Positions 53,291 to 63,225 are shown, numbered from the stretch's first letter. The stretch is DNA of 64,000 nt from Nocardioides cavernae (GCF_013410035.1 NZ_JACCBW010000004.1:124001-188000); one strand, 5' to 3'. Numbers and translations are program-made. Notes: generated by a model not told the origin, from the letters alone.

Positions 53291-53788
53291 CTAGGACCGC
53301 GTGGGCAGGGAACGGTCCGGCCCGGCCGGCGACGGACGCCTCGTGACGACCATGGCGACCAGAAGGGCGCAGCCCCAGGCCGCGAAGAGCGGGTCCCAGA
53401 GGTAGGCGTGACCGACCATGCCAGGGCGGTCGAAGCCACCGTCGGGGACGATCGCCCCGGCGAGCACGAGGTTGCCGACGACGGTGTTCAACCCGCCCCA
53501 GGCCAGCAGCACGAGCGCCCCGACCCAGCAGGCCGCGCGGACGAGTCGGCGCGCGGGCCATCCGCGCCGGGCGACGACCATCGGGAACCACGCCGCGACC
53601 AGCTTGACCACACCGATCGGCACCAACGCCCACTCCCACCCGGCGAACGCCTCGACGATCCGGGTGCCCAGCGTCTCGACGAGCCAGCCGCCGCCGAGCC
53701 CCCAGTAGAGGCTGAAGCCGGCGTGGAGCGTGCCGAGCAGGCCGGCGACGAGCAGTGCCGCCCGACCGGTCCCGACCGGTCCGGTCAC
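53291..53788 (-). CDS. DUF3995-type membrane protein
   Basis: A 165-residue protein with four membrane helices. LLVAGLLGTLHAGFSLYWGLGGGWLVETLG is the typical N-terminal DUF3995 segment (HxxxxxYWxxGG). The GTG overlaps the aroQ stop by 4 nt (GTGA), so it is the last gene of the long aro operon. Function unknown. Confidence 0.78.
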   Translation of the reverse strand: MTGPVGTGRAALLVAGLLGTLHAGFSLYWGLGGGWLVETLGTRIVEAFAGWEWALVPIGVVKLVAAWFPMVVARRGWPARRLVRAACWVGALVLLAWGGLNTVVGNLVLAGAIVPDGGFDRPGMVGHAYLWDPLFAAWGCALLVAMVVTRRPSPAGPDRSLPTRS

Positions 53789-54231
53789 GGGGTGGGGCCG
53801 GCGAGCAGCTCCAGCGCCTGTCGGTAGCCGTCGATGCCCTGCCCGGCGATCGTCGCCACCGCGTGCGGCTCGACGACCGAGGTGTGCCGGAACTCCTCCG
53901 CACGCTGCTTGGGGTCGGAGATGTGCACCTCGACCAGCGGTGCGACCAGCTGGGCGCAGGCGTCCCACAGCGCGAGGGAGTAGTGCGTCCACGCGGCGGC
54001 GTTGAGGACGACGGGCACGACGTCGTCGGCGGCCGCGTTGAGCCAGTCGAGGAGCTCGCCCTCGTGGTTGGTCTGGCGGACCTCGACCTCGAGGCCCAGC
54101 GCGGCACCCCACTCCACGCACTGCCGCGCCAGCTCGGCGTGGGTGGTGTGCCCGTAGATCTCCGGCTGGCGACGGCCGAGGCGGCCGAGGTTGGGGCCGT
54201 TGAGCACGAGGACCCTGCGGCTGCCGCTCAC
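53785..54231 (-). CDS. aroQ: 3-dehydroquinate dehydratase, type II
   Basis: Shikimate pathway step 3: 3-dehydroquinate to 3-dehydroshikimate. The 148 residues match the type II family: LNGPNLGRLGRRQPEIYGHTTHAEL holds the catalytic Tyr and flexible-lid Arg, QTNHEGELLDWL, LNAAAWTHYSLAL and VEVHISDPKQRAEEFRHTSV follow with the catalytic His. GTG 54231 overlaps the aroB stop by 4 nt. Confidence 0.95.
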   Translation of the reverse strand: MSGSRRVLVLNGPNLGRLGRRQPEIYGHTTHAELARQCVEWGAALGLEVEVRQTNHEGELLDWLNAAADDVVPVVLNAAAWTHYSLALWDACAQLVAPLVEVHISDPKQRAEEFRHTSVVEPHAVATIAGQGIDGYRQALELLAGPTP

Positions 54232-55325
54232 GACCCGCCTCCGATCGCGGCGTACGCCGCACGCAGGTCGTCCTCGGACGGCCCGGCGAGGATGCGCGGC
54301 GCGGCGAGGTCGTCGAGGACCACGAAGCGCAGCTGGTTGCCGCGCGCCTTCTTGTCCACCCTCATCGCCGCGAGAAGGTCGTCGAAGGACGCAGCGTCGT
54401 ACGTCGTGGGCAGGCCGACGCGCGAGAGCGCGGCACGGTGCCGGTCGACGACGGCGGCGTCGAGGCTGCCCGCCCGGGCGGCGAGCTCGGCGACGTAGAC
54501 GCAGCCGATCGCCACGGCCTCCCCGTGGCGCACGGTGTAGTCGCTCGTGCGCTCGATCGCGTGGGCGAGGGTGTGGCCGTAGTTGAGGACCTCGCGGCCG
54601 GGATGGCCGTCGGCGCCGCCGCTCTCGCGAAGGTCGTCGACGACGACGTCGACCTTCACCCGGATCGCCCGCTCGACGAGCTCGCGCAGCTCGGGAGAGC
54701 CGGCGGTCAGGGCCGCCGGGTCGGTGCGCTCCACGATGTCGAGGATCGCCGGGTCGGCGATGAAGCCGCACTTCACGACCTCGCCGAGGCCGGCCACGAG
54801 CTCCTCGCGCGGCAGCGTCTCGAGCAGGGACAGGTCGCACAGGACGCCGGCCGGCTCGTGGAAGGAGCCCACCAGGTTCTTCCCGGCGCCGGTGTTGATG
54901 CCGGTCTTGCCCCCGACCGCGGCGTCGACCATGGCGAGCAGGGTCGTGGGCAGGTGCACGACGCGCACCCCGCGCAGCCAGGTGGCGGCGACGAAGCCGC
55001 CGAGGTCGGTGGTCGCTCCCCCGCCGATCGTGACGACCGCGTCGGAGCGGGTGAATCCGGCCTCGCCCAGCGCCTCCCAGCAGTCCGCCGCGACGGGCGC
55101 CGTCTTCGCGCGCTCCCCCTCGGGCAGTCCGAGGGCCAGGACGTCGTAGTGCTCGACGAGCGCGTCGACGACCGGGTCGGCCAGCGCGCCCAGCGTGCCG
55201 GCGTACAGCACCGCGACGCGCTCGACGGAGTCGCCGAGCAGCGCGGGGAGCCGGTCGGCGAGCCCGCGGCCGACGACGACGTCGTAGGGCGCGGCCCCGC
55301 CGACGTGCAGGACGGTGTCGCTCAT
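54228..55325 (-). CDS. aroB: 3-dehydroquinate synthase
   Basis: Shikimate pathway step 2, closing DAHP to 3-dehydroquinate with NAD and a metal. A 365-residue protein with IGGGATTDLGGFVAATWLRGV, VHLPTTLLAMVDAAVGGKTGIN and the metal-binding GREVLNYGHTLAHAIE. The ATG overlaps the aroK stop by 4 nt and the stop overlaps aroQ. Confidence 0.96.
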   Translation of the reverse strand: MSDTVLHVGGAAPYDVVVGRGLADRLPALLGDSVERVAVLYAGTLGALADPVVDALVEHYDVLALGLPEGERAKTAPVAADCWEALGEAGFTRSDAVVTIGGGATTDLGGFVAATWLRGVRVVHLPTTLLAMVDAAVGGKTGINTGAGKNLVGSFHEPAGVLCDLSLLETLPREELVAGLGEVVKCGFIADPAILDIVERTDPAALTAGSPELRELVERAIRVKVDVVVDDLRESGGADGHPGREVLNYGHTLAHAIERTSDYTVRHGEAVAIGCVYVAELAARAGSLDAAVVDRHRAALSRVGLPTTYDAASFDDLLAAMRVDKKARGNQLRFVVLDDLAAPRILAGPSEDDLRAAYAAIGGGS

Positions 55326-55822
55326 GCCAGCAGCTCCCGGATCCGGGCCGCGACCTCGTCGGGCGTGCGGTCGTCGGTGTCGACGACGTGGGTGGCGACG
55401 GACTCGTAGACCGGGGTGCGCTCGTCGAGCAGCGCCTTGATGCGGGCACGGACGTTGCCGAGCAGCAGGGGCCGGCCGGTGCCGAGCCCGACCCGCTTGA
55501 CCGCGTCGGAGAGGCCGACGCGGAGGAAGACGACGGGTACGCCCGACAGCAGGTCGCGCGTCTCGGCTCGCAGCACCGCTCCCCCGCCCAGCGCGAGCAC
55601 GCCGTCGTGCTCGGCCACCGCCTCGGCCACCGCCGCGGCCTCCAGGTCACGGAAGTGGTCCTCGCCCGACTCGACGAAGATGTCGGAGATCTCGCGACCG
55701 GTGGTCGCCTCGATGTCGGCGTCGGTGTCACGCACGGCGACCCCCCACGCCTCGCCCAGCAGGCCGGCGACGGTCGTCTTGCCGGCGCCCATCGGACCGA
55801 CGAGCACGACCCGAGGCGTCAC
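55322..55822 (-). CDS. aroK: Shikimate kinase
   Basis: Phosphorylates shikimate with ATP. The 166 residues have P-loop [15 protein letters not shown] at 9-23, the shikimate-binding DTDADIE, the GGGAVLR turn and the lid ...[11 protein letters not shown] 55822 overlaps the aroC stop by 4 nt. Middle member of aroC-aroK-aroB-aroQ. Confidence 0.95.
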   Translation of the reverse strand: MTPRVVLVGPMGAGKTTVAGLLGEAWGVAVRDTDADIEATTGREISDIFVESGEDHFRDLEAAAVAEAVAEHDGVLALGGGAVLRAETRDLLSGVPVVFLRVGLSDAVKRVGLGTGRPLLLGNVRARIKALLDERTPVYESVATHVVDTDDRTPDEVAARIRELLA

Positions 55823-56997
55823 CTGAACCTCAGCGTGTCGAGGTAGGACTCGGCGTTGCGGCGCGTCTCCTGCACCGAGTCGCCACCGAACTTCTCCACG
55901 ACCGCGTCGGCCAGCACCAGCGCGACCATCGCCTCGGCCACGATGCCGGCCGCCGGGACCGCGCAGACGTCGGAGCGCTGGTGGTGCGCGACCGTGGCCT
56001 CGCCCGTGGCGACGTCGACGGTGCGCAGCGCCTTCGGCACGGTCGCGATCGGCTTCATCGCGGCACGCACCCGCAGCACCTCACCGGTGGACATGCCGCC
56101 CTCGATGCCGCCGGAGCGACCGGACGTGCGGCGCAGGCCGTCGTCGGTGGGGACGATCTCGTCGTGCGCCTGCGAGCCGGGGGTGTCGGCGAGCTCGAAA
56201 CCGTCGCCGACCTCGACGCCCTTGATCGCCTGGATGCCCATCATCGCGGCGGCCAGTCGCGCGTCGAGCCGCCGGTCCCAGTGGACGTGGGAGCCGAGGC
56301 CCGGCGGAAGCCCGTGCACGACGACCTCGACGACCCCGCCGAGCGTGTCGCCGTCCTTGTGGGCCTGGTCGATGCGGGCGACCATCGCGGCGCTCGCCTC
56401 CGGGTCCAGGCAGCGCACCTCGTCGGCGTCGAGCCGCTCGACGTCGTCGGGCGCCGGGACGAGCCCGGCCGGTGCCCTGACGCCCCCGAGCGACACGACG
56501 TGGGACACGATGCGGGCGCCGACGGCCTGCTCGAGGAAGTTGGAGGCGACGCGACCGAGCGCCACGCGGGCGGCCGTCTCGCGCGCCGAGGCGCGCTCGA
56601 GGATCGGGCGGGCCTCGTCGAAGTCGTACTTCTGCATGCCGACGAGGTCGGCGTGGCCGGGCCGCGGACGGGTCAGGGGCGCGTTGCGGGCGAGGGCCTC
56701 CAGCTCCACCGGGTCGACGGGGTCGGCCGACATGACCTTCTCCCACTTCGGCCACTCGGTGTTGCCGACCTCGATCGCCACCGGTCCGCCCTGCGTCTCA
56801 CCGTGGCGGACACCGCCGAGGACGCGGACCTGGTCCTGCTCGAACTTCATCCGCGCGCCGCGGCCGTGACCGAGTCGACGGCGGGCCAGCGACTCGGCCA
56901 GGTCGTCGGAGGTGACGCGGACGTGCGCGGGGAGTCCCTCGAGGATCGCCACCAGCGAGGGACCGTGGGACTCGCCTGCAGTGAGCCATCGGAGCAT
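55819..56997 (-). CDS. aroC: Chorismate synthase
   Basis: Makes chorismate from EPSP using reduced FMN. The 392-residue length and motifs are standard: [47 protein letters not shown] [13 protein letters not shown], and [15 protein letters not shown]. It follows the prepilin peptidase gene by 12 nt. Confidence 0.96.
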   Translation of the reverse strand: MLRWLTAGESHGPSLVAILEGLPAHVRVTSDDLAESLARRRLGHGRGARMKFEQDQVRVLGGVRHGETQGGPVAIEVGNTEWPKWEKVMSADPVDPVELEALARNAPLTRPRPGHADLVGMQKYDFDEARPILERASARETAARVALGRVASNFLEQAVGARIVSHVVSLGGVRAPAGLVPAPDDVERLDADEVRCLDPEASAAMVARIDQAHKDGDTLGGVVEVVVHGLPPGLGSHVHWDRRLDARLAAAMMGIQAIKGVEVGDGFELADTPGSQAHDEIVPTDDGLRRTSGRSGGIEGGMSTGEVLRVRAAMKPIATVPKALRTVDVATGEATVAHHQRSDVCAVPAAGIVAEAMVALVLADAVVEKFGGDSVQETRRNAESYLDTLRFR

Positions 56998-57009
56998 GGC
57001 GCCAGTCTC

Positions 57010-57753
57010 TCAGCCCCAGATGCGCCCGGCGATCGCGGTCCCCCAGACGAGACCCAGCAGGGCGCCGCCGACCATGAACGGACCGAACGGGAACGACCGC
57101 TTCAGCAGGGTCCGGTCGCGCCTGACGGCCACCACCGCGAGGGCCGGGACGGCGAACAGGATGAAGCTCACCCACACGCCGACGGCGAACGCCCCCCACC
57201 CGACCCACCCGAGCACGAGCCCGATCGGTGCAGCCAGGCGTACGTCCCCGAAACCCATCCCTGCGGAGCGCACCGCCCACAGGACCCAGAAGAAGGAGCG
57301 GGCCGCGATCGAGGCGAGCAGGGCGCGCACGAGTGCGTCACGCTCGTCGGTCGCGAGCCCGACCACCGTGACCAGGACGAGCAGGGCGAGGGTCGCCGGG
57401 ACGACCACGACCCGGGGCAGCAGCTGGGTGTGCCAGTCGACGACCGACAGGGCGACCCCCAGCGGCACGAGCGGGACCAGCCACAGCAGCGACCAGTCCA
57501 GCCCCGTGGCCCCGCCGACCAACGCCCCGGACGCCGCCGCGACGAGCGCGCTGCGCCAGCCCAGACCGGGGCGGGCGGCGATGTCGGCGTAGAGCATCTT
57601 GCCCGGCTCCCCGTCCGGCTCCCCGTCCGGCTCCCCGTCGTCACTGGCCGCGGGCGCGGGTTCGGGCAGGCGTGCGACCAGGCTCGGCACCAGGAGGCCG
57701 CCGATCCCGGCGAGGACCGCCGTCAGGAGGGCGGCGAGCAGGCTGTCGTCCAC
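57010..57753 (-). CDS. Prepilin peptidase, A24 family, short form
   Basis: A 247-residue polytopic aspartyl protease of the A24 type. Catalytic Asp residues are in SVVDWHTQLLPR and GMGFGDVRLAAPIG. The N-terminal Cys-rich methylation domain of full-length prepilin peptidases is missing. An Asp-Gly-Glu-Pro repeat lies near residue 40. No pilin or Tad genes are near. The start is uncertain: GTG 57753 lacks a clear ribosome site. Confidence 0.82.
   Translation of the reverse strand: MDDSLLAALLTAVLAGIGGLLVPSLVARLPEPAPAASDDGEPDGEPDGEPGKMLYADIAARPGLGWRSALVAAASGALVGGATGLDWSLLWLVPLVPLGVALSVVDWHTQLLPRVVVVPATLALLVLVTVVGLATDERDALVRALLASIAARSFFWVLWAVRSAGMGFGDVRLAAPIGLVLGWVGWGAFAVGVWVSFILFAVPALAVVAVRRDRTLLKRSFPFGPFMVGGALLGLVWGTAIAGRIWG
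57604..57639. repeat. 12-nt triple repeat inside the prepilin peptidase gene
   Basis: CGGCTCCCCGTC three times in tandem, encoding repeated DGEP units in a loop of the peptidase. Slippage could change its length without a frameshift. Confidence 0.7.
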
Positions 57754-57763
57754 GAGGAGGAAT

Positions 57764-58591
57764 CTAGGCGGGATCGCGCGCGGAGAGGGCGCGTTCGCCC
57801 GCATCGCGCATCGCGTCGAGAGGCGCGGGCAGGCCGGTGAACAGCTCGAACTGCAGCGCTGCCTGGTGCACGAGGAGGTCCAGGCCGCCCACGAGGGTGC
57901 GACCGGAGGCGAGGGTGGCCGCGGCGAGCGGGGTGGGCCAGGGGTCGTAGAGGACCTCGAAGACCACCGGTACGCCACCGCACCGGGCCACGAGGGCGTC
58001 GGTCTGCGCGCCGGCCGGGATCGTCGCCACGACGACGTCCGCCTCGACCGCCGCGTCCCCCTCGAGCGACGAGGTGCGGACCTCGACGCCGCCCGGGTGC
58101 GCCCGGAGGGCGTCGACGGTCTCCCGGGCGCGGGAGGCGTCGCGGACGAGGAGCTCGAGGGTGCGTACGCCGAGGTCGGCGAGCGCGAGTCCGACCGAGG
58201 TCGCGGTCGCGCCACCCCCGAGGACCGCCGCGGTGGCGAGCGGGGCTGTCGTACGTTCGCGGATCGCCGCCGTCGCACCGGGCAGGTCCGTGTTGTCACC
58301 CACGCGGGAGCCGTCGTCCTCGAGCAGGAGCGTGTTGGCAGCACCGGCGAGCCGCGCGCGGTCGGTGAGGTGGTCGACGAGCGGGAGCACCTCCCGCTTG
58401 AGCGGCATCGTCAGCGAGAGTCCTCGCCACTCCGGGCCGAGGCCGCCGAGGAAGGCCTCGAGCCCGCCCGCGGCGACGCGGTGCGCGTCGTAGGCCCAGT
58501 CCAGGCCGACCTCGGCATAGCCGGCCCGGTGCAGGACCGGCGACAGCGAGTGGGCGACGGGATCGCCCAGGACGCCGCAGCGCCTCAGCAC
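57764..58591 (-). CDS. aroE: Shikimate dehydrogenase
   Basis: NADPH-dependent reduction of 3-dehydroshikimate to shikimate. The 275 residues have the shikimate-binding Ser pair in PVAHSLSP, the catalytic Lys in TMPLKREV, Asp in VGDNTDLPG, and an NADP loop VLGGGATATSVGLAL. GTG 58591 lies within the last codons of mltG (7-nt overlap). Confidence 0.94.
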   Translation of the reverse strand: MLRRCGVLGDPVAHSLSPVLHRAGYAEVGLDWAYDAHRVAAGGLEAFLGGLGPEWRGLSLTMPLKREVLPLVDHLTDRARLAGAANTLLLEDDGSRVGDNTDLPGATAAIRERTTAPLATAAVLGGGATATSVGLALADLGVRTLELLVRDASRARETVDALRAHPGGVEVRTSSLEGDAAVEADVVVATIPAGAQTDALVARCGGVPVVFEVLYDPWPTPLAAATLASGRTLVGGLDLLVHQAALQFELFTGLPAPLDAMRDAGERALSARDPA

Positions 58592-59742
58592 CGGTCCGAG
58601 GTGTCGCAGTAGGCCTTGTACTCGGCGCGGCCCTCGAGGAAGCCGTCGTAGGTCTCGTAGAACTTGGTCTCGCCGGTGGAGAGGTCGACGGTGACGTAGT
58701 AGTACCAGCCGCCCTCGGCCGGGTTGGCCGCCGCCGCGATGGCGTCGTCACCCGGTGCCTCGATCGGCGTCGGCGGCAGGCCGGCGTTGATGCGGGTGTT
58801 GTAGGGCGTGTCCTCGGCCAGCTGCTCGGGCGTGAGCTCGGTCGACCCGGGTGAGAGCCCGAGGCCGTAGGCGATCGCGGCGTCGATGCCGAGCGTGCCG
58901 TTGGTGCCACCCTTGTCGCCGGGACCGTCGAGGCGGTTGTAGATGACACGGGCGATCTTGGGCATGTCGTCGCCCCGGCCCTCGGCCTCGATGAGCGACG
59001 CGATGATCATGAGCTCGCCCGGCGTGTGCCCCAGCTCGGCGGCCTTGGCCTCGAGGTCGGCCTCCTCGGCCGCCTCCTGCCAGCGCGCGACCATCATCTT
59101 GAGGATCCCGACCGGCTTCATTCCCGGCTTGATCTCGTAGGTCGCGGGGAACAGGTAGCCCTCGGCGTTGCCGTCGGCGTACTCGGGGAGACCGATCTTG
59201 CCGGACTGGAGCGCCCTGGTGAACGCGCGCTCGGGGAAGTCGGTGCCCTCGGCGAGGATCGGCACGATCTCGGTGAGCCGCAGGCCCTCGGGGATCGTGA
59301 CGGTCGGGAAGCCGATGAGGTTGGCGGGGTCGACCAGGACGTCCTTGACGTCGGAGGCCTTCATCTCCTTCTGGAGCTCGTAGGCGCCGACCTGGATGCC
59401 GCTGCACTCGTCGCCGCAGGCGTCGATGAAGGCCTGCACGGACGCCGTGACGCCGTCCTCCTTGAGGTTGCGCCCGATCTGGGCGGTGACGTCGCCCTCG
59501 TTGACGGTGAACTCGACCGAGCCCTTGCCGGGGCCGGGGTAGTCCTCCGGGCCCTGGAACTGGTCGGCGACCCAGGAGACGCCCTGGGTGAGCGCTACGT
59601 AGAACCCGCCGAACAGCACGGCGAGCGCGACGAGGACGGCGAGGCAGCCCTTCATGCCGCGGCCCTTGCGTCGCCTGCCCCCGGGTACGTAGTCGTAGGT
59701 CTCGTCCTCGAGCTCCTCGGGACGGGCCTCGTGCTCACTCAT
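58585..59742 (-). CDS. mltG: Endolytic murein transglycosylase MltG
   Basis: A 385-residue membrane-anchored YceG-like enzyme that cuts nascent glycan strands. After an acidic cytoplasmic tail and one membrane helix (residues about 33-53), the LysM-like and catalytic regions follow. LIIASLIEAEGRG is the catalytic-Glu motif (ASxVExE), and the late PYNTRINAGLPPTPI and NPAEGGWYYYV segments are diagnostic. The gene overlaps ruvX upstream by 8 nt and aroE downstream by 7 nt. Confidence 0.93.
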   Translation of the reverse strand: MSEHEARPEELEDETYDYVPGGRRRKGRGMKGCLAVLVALAVLFGGFYVALTQGVSWVADQFQGPEDYPGPGKGSVEFTVNEGDVTAQIGRNLKEDGVTASVQAFIDACGDECSGIQVGAYELQKEMKASDVKDVLVDPANLIGFPTVTIPEGLRLTEIVPILAEGTDFPERAFTRALQSGKIGLPEYADGNAEGYLFPATYEIKPGMKPVGILKMMVARWQEAAEEADLEAKAAELGHTPGELMIIASLIEAEGRGDDMPKIARVIYNRLDGPGDKGGTNGTLGIDAAIAYGLGLSPGSTELTPEQLAEDTPYNTRINAGLPPTPIEAPGDDAIAAAANPAEGGWYYYVTVDLSTGETKFYETYDGFLEGRAEYKAYCDTSDRC

Positions 59743-60202
59743 CTGTCTCTGTCACCTCGACGATCTCTCCCGGTGCCTGTCCACTCGACCTCTCGGTGTC
59801 GAGGGCAGTCTGCAGGATCAGCACGGCCGCTGCCTGGTCCACCACGGCACGCCTCTTCGCACCGTGCCGGCCCTGCTCGCGCAGGATCGACTCGGCCGAC
59901 ACCGTGGTCAGTCGTTCATCGCACAGTCTGACGGGTACGGGGTGGACCCGGCGAGCCAGCCTCGCCGCGAGCGCCCGCGCCTTGACGGCCGCGGGGCCCT
60001 CCGAGCCGTTGAGCGAGCGCGGCAGGCCGACCACGACCTCGACCGCCTCGTGCTCGGCGACGAGCTGCGCGAGCCGACGCACGTCACCCTTGCCCGTGCG
60101 TACGGTCTCGACGGGGGTGGCGAGGAAACCGGACGGGTCGCTGCGCGCGACACCGATCCGGGCATCGCCCGGATCGACGCCGACCCGCACTCCGAAGCGC
60201 AC
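59735..60202 (-). CDS. ruvX: Holliday junction resolvase RuvX/YqgF
   Basis: A 155-residue RNase H-fold nuclease. GVDPGDARIGVARSDP bears the first catalytic Asp, VVGLPRSLNGSEG follows, and DERLTTVSAE and the late VDQAAAVLILQTALD complete the site. Its E. coli homologue works in Holliday-junction or rRNA processing. It starts 18 nt after alaS and overlaps mltG by 8 nt. Confidence 0.93.
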   Translation of the reverse strand: MRFGVRVGVDPGDARIGVARSDPSGFLATPVETVRTGKGDVRRLAQLVAEHEAVEVVVGLPRSLNGSEGPAAVKARALAARLARRVHPVPVRLCDERLTTVSAESILREQGRHGAKRRAVVDQAAAVLILQTALDTERSSGQAPGEIVEVTETDE

Positions 60203-60220
60203 TCCCTGCCGCCGTCCGGT

Positions 60221-62923
60221 TCAGCCCTGCGCCGCGCGCTCGGCGACCTGCGCGGACACCAGCGCCAGCGCCTCGTCGATGCGCGTGGCGTCGGTGCCGC
60301 CGCCCTGCGCGACGTCGTCCTTGCCGCCGCCCTTGCCGCCCAGCAGCGGCCCGACCGCGCGGACGAGCTCGCCGGCGGACAGGCCCCGGGCGCGGGCCTC
60401 GTCGTTGGTCGCGGCCACCACCGACACCTTGCCGTCGGCCTGACCGATGATCACCACGACGCCGGGCTCGCCCTGGGGCAGGCGACCGCGCACGTCCATC
60501 GCGAGGTTGCGCACGTCGCCACCGCCGGCGCCGTCGGCGCGGTGGGCGACCAGCCGCACCGGGCCGACCTGGGCGGCTCCCGCGGCGAGGTCCGCGCTGG
60601 CGCCGAGGAGCTGGGCGAGGCGGGCCTTCTCCAGCTCCTTCTCGGCCGCGCGGAGGCGCTCGGTGAGCCCCTGGACCCGGCTGACCAGGTCGTCGGGCTG
60701 CGTCTTGAGCAGGCCGGTGAGCTGGGCGACCACGTCGCGCTCCCGGGCGAGGTAGCCGAAGCCCTCGACGCCGGTCAGCGCCTCGATGCGTCGGTTGCCC
60801 GAGCCCACGCTCGTCTCGCCGGTCACCACGACGGTGCCGATCTGGGAGGAGTGGTCGACGTGGGTGCCGCCGCAGAGCTCGCGCGACCACGGGCCGCCGA
60901 TCTCGACGACGCGGACCTTGGTGTTGTCGTAGGTCTCGCCGAAGAGCGCGATCGCGCCCCAGTCCTTGGCCTGCTCGAGAGTCATGTAGTCCCACGACAC
61001 GGCGAGGTCGGCCCGCAGCGCCTGCTGGGAGACGAGCTCGATGTCGCGGACCTGCTCGGGCGTGAGCGCCTGGGTCCAGCCGAAGTCCAGACGGAGGTAG
61101 CCGGGCCGGTTGTAGGAACCCGACTGCAGGGCGGAGGGGCCGAGCACCTCACGCAGGGCCGCGTGCACCACGTGCGTGCCGGAGTGGGCCTGACGGGCGC
61201 CGGTGCGCCACTCGGGGTCGACGCGCGCGTGCACCTCGCGCCCGGCCTTGAGCTCGCCCTCCAGGACGCGGACCTGGTGCACGACGAGGCCCTTGATGGG
61301 CCGCTGCACGTCGACGACCTCGAGACGTCCGCCGTCGAAGACGATCGTGCCGGCGTCGGCGACCTGGCCGCCGGACTCGGCGTAGAACGGCGTGCGGTCG
61401 AGCACCAGCTCGCCGACCTCGCCCTCCCCCAGCCGCTGGACGGACGCGCCGCCGCTGAGCAGCGCCAGCGGCCGCGACTCGGTCTCCAGCGTCTCGTAGG
61501 CCAGCCACTCGGTCGGTCCGTGCGCGTCGTAGATGCCGCGGTAGACGGCCGTGTCGCCGTGCGTGCCCTTCTTGGCGCGGGCGTCGGCCTTCGCGCGCTC
61601 CCGCTGCTCGGCCATCAGGCCCCTGAAACCCTGCTCGTCGACGGTGAGGCCCTGCTCGGCCGCCATCTCGAGGGTCAGGTCGATCGGGAAGCCGTAGGTG
61701 TCGTGCAGCGCGAACGCCCGCTCGCCGGACAGTGTCGCGCCGCCCGTCTGCTTCACCTCGGACGCAGCCTGGTCGAAGATCTGGGTGCCGGCCTGGAGCG
61801 TCTTGCGGAAGGCGTCCTCCTCGGCGAACGCGACCTGCGAGATGCGCGGCCAGTCCGTGAGGAGGTTGTCGTAGGTCTGCCCCATGACGTCGCGCGAGAC
61901 CGGCATCAGCTCGGGCAGCACCCGGTCCTCGCAGCCGAGCAGCCGCATCGAGCGCACCGCGCGCCGCAGCAGCCGCCGCAGGACGTAGCCGCGGCCGTCG
62001 TTGCCGGGCGTGACGCCGTCCCCGATGAGCATCATCGAGGAGCGGACGTGGTCGGCGACCACGCGGAAGCGGACGTCGTCGTCGTGGTCGGCGCCGTAGG
62101 TCTTGCCGGTCATCTCCTGGGCCTTGGCGATCACCGGGTAGACGACGTCGATCTCGTACATGTTGGCCTTGCCCTGCAGGAGCAGCGCGACGCGGTCGAG
62201 GCCCATGCCGGTGTCGATGTTCTTCTTCGGCAGCGAGCCCGAGATGTCGAAGTCGGACTTCGAGCGCACGGCGCTCAGCTCGTCCTGCATGAAGACGAGG
62301 TTCCAGATCTCGAGGAGGCGGTCCTCGAGCTCCACCGGCATGTCGGGCCCGAGCGTGGCGGGGTCGAAGTCCGGGCCGAACTCGGGGCCGCGGTCGTAGA
62401 GGATCTCCGAGCACGGGCCACCGGGTCCGGGCACGCCCATCGACCAGTAGTTCTCGCGCGGGCCGAGCTGCACGATCCGCTCGCGCGGGAAGCCCGTGAC
62501 GTGCATCCAGTGCTCGATGGCCTCGTCGTCGCCCACGAGCACCGACGGGTAGAGACGGTCGCGGTCCAGGCCGTAGCCGCCGTCCGCGATGGGCTTGGTG
62601 ATCAGGTCCCACGCGAGCTCGACGGCGCCCTGCTTGAAGTAGTCGCCGAACGAGAAGTTGCCGCACATCTCGAAGAAGGTGCCGTGCCGGGTCGTCTTGC
62701 CGACGTCCTCGATGTCGGGCGTGCGTACGCACTTCTGGATGCTCGTGGCGCGGACGTAGGGCGGCGTCTCCTGGCCGAGGAAGTAGGGCTTGAACGGCAC
62801 CATCCCGGCCGGGACGAAGAGGAGGTTCGGGTCGTCGGCGAGCAGCGAGGCGGAGGGCACCACGGCGTGTCCGGCGGCCTCGAAGTGCGCGAGGAAGCGG
62901 CGGCGGATCTCGGCGGTGTCCAT
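60221..62923 (-). CDS. alaS: Alanyl-tRNA synthetase
   Basis: A 900-residue class II synthetase. The catalytic domain begins MDTAEIRRRFLAHFEAAGH and includes FVPAGMVPFKPYFLG and RTPDIEDVGKTTRHGTFFEM. The editing domain's zinc site is HSGTHVVH with CGGTHVDH, and the C-terminal part has the Gly-rich GGGKGGGKDDVAQGGG segment of the C-Ala domain. It starts one base into the stop of the upstream 100-residue ORF (TGATG), which places it in the operon that begins at 63752. Confidence 0.98.
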   Translation of the reverse strand: MDTAEIRRRFLAHFEAAGHAVVPSASLLADDPNLLFVPAGMVPFKPYFLGQETPPYVRATSIQKCVRTPDIEDVGKTTRHGTFFEMCGNFSFGDYFKQGAVELAWDLITKPIADGGYGLDRDRLYPSVLVGDDEAIEHWMHVTGFPRERIVQLGPRENYWSMGVPGPGGPCSEILYDRGPEFGPDFDPATLGPDMPVELEDRLLEIWNLVFMQDELSAVRSKSDFDISGSLPKKNIDTGMGLDRVALLLQGKANMYEIDVVYPVIAKAQEMTGKTYGADHDDDVRFRVVADHVRSSMMLIGDGVTPGNDGRGYVLRRLLRRAVRSMRLLGCEDRVLPELMPVSRDVMGQTYDNLLTDWPRISQVAFAEEDAFRKTLQAGTQIFDQAASEVKQTGGATLSGERAFALHDTYGFPIDLTLEMAAEQGLTVDEQGFRGLMAEQRERAKADARAKKGTHGDTAVYRGIYDAHGPTEWLAYETLETESRPLALLSGGASVQRLGEGEVGELVLDRTPFYAESGGQVADAGTIVFDGGRLEVVDVQRPIKGLVVHQVRVLEGELKAGREVHARVDPEWRTGARQAHSGTHVVHAALREVLGPSALQSGSYNRPGYLRLDFGWTQALTPEQVRDIELVSQQALRADLAVSWDYMTLEQAKDWGAIALFGETYDNTKVRVVEIGGPWSRELCGGTHVDHSSQIGTVVVTGETSVGSGNRRIEALTGVEGFGYLARERDVVAQLTGLLKTQPDDLVSRVQGLTERLRAAEKELEKARLAQLLGASADLAAGAAQVGPVRLVAHRADGAGGGDVRNLAMDVRGRLPQGEPGVVVIIGQADGKVSVVAATNDEARARGLSAGELVRAVGPLLGGKGGGKDDVAQGGGTDATRIDEALALVSAQVAERAAQG

Positions 62924-63225
62924 CAGGGCAGGTCCTTCGTCTCGTGGCTGTACGTGCGGTGCGGGGTCGGGGTGCTGTCGGGGTCGGCCGGGCCGCTGAG
63001 CTCCGGCCTCCCGTGGGGCCGGAGGCCGAGCTGCTCGCGCAGCTCGGCTTCTCGCTCGGTGCGGCCCTGGTGGACCTCCTCGGCGAACAGCCGCGCGCCC
63101 GCCTGCCAACCGCGTACGCGGTCGCGCAGGCCGTCGGCGGTGAGGGCCTCGGCGGCACGGCGGGCTCGGGCGGCGGCGTACACCCCGACCCCCGCCCCGG
63201 CGACGAACCAGAGTGGGCGACCCAT
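62923..63225 (-). CDS. DUF6167-type small protein upstream of alaS
   Basis: A 100-residue protein: a short hydrophobic N-terminal segment (LWFVAGAGVGVYAAARA) followed by a charged helix (VRGWQAGARLFAEEVHQGRTEREAELRE) and a disordered end. Proteins of this type regularly precede alaS in actinobacteria; function unknown. TGATG overlaps on both sides tie it to its neighbours. Confidence 0.7.
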   Translation of the reverse strand: MGRPLWFVAGAGVGVYAAARARRAAEALTADGLRDRVRGWQAGARLFAEEVHQGRTEREAELREQLGLRPHGRPELSGPADPDSTPTPHRTYSHETKDLP

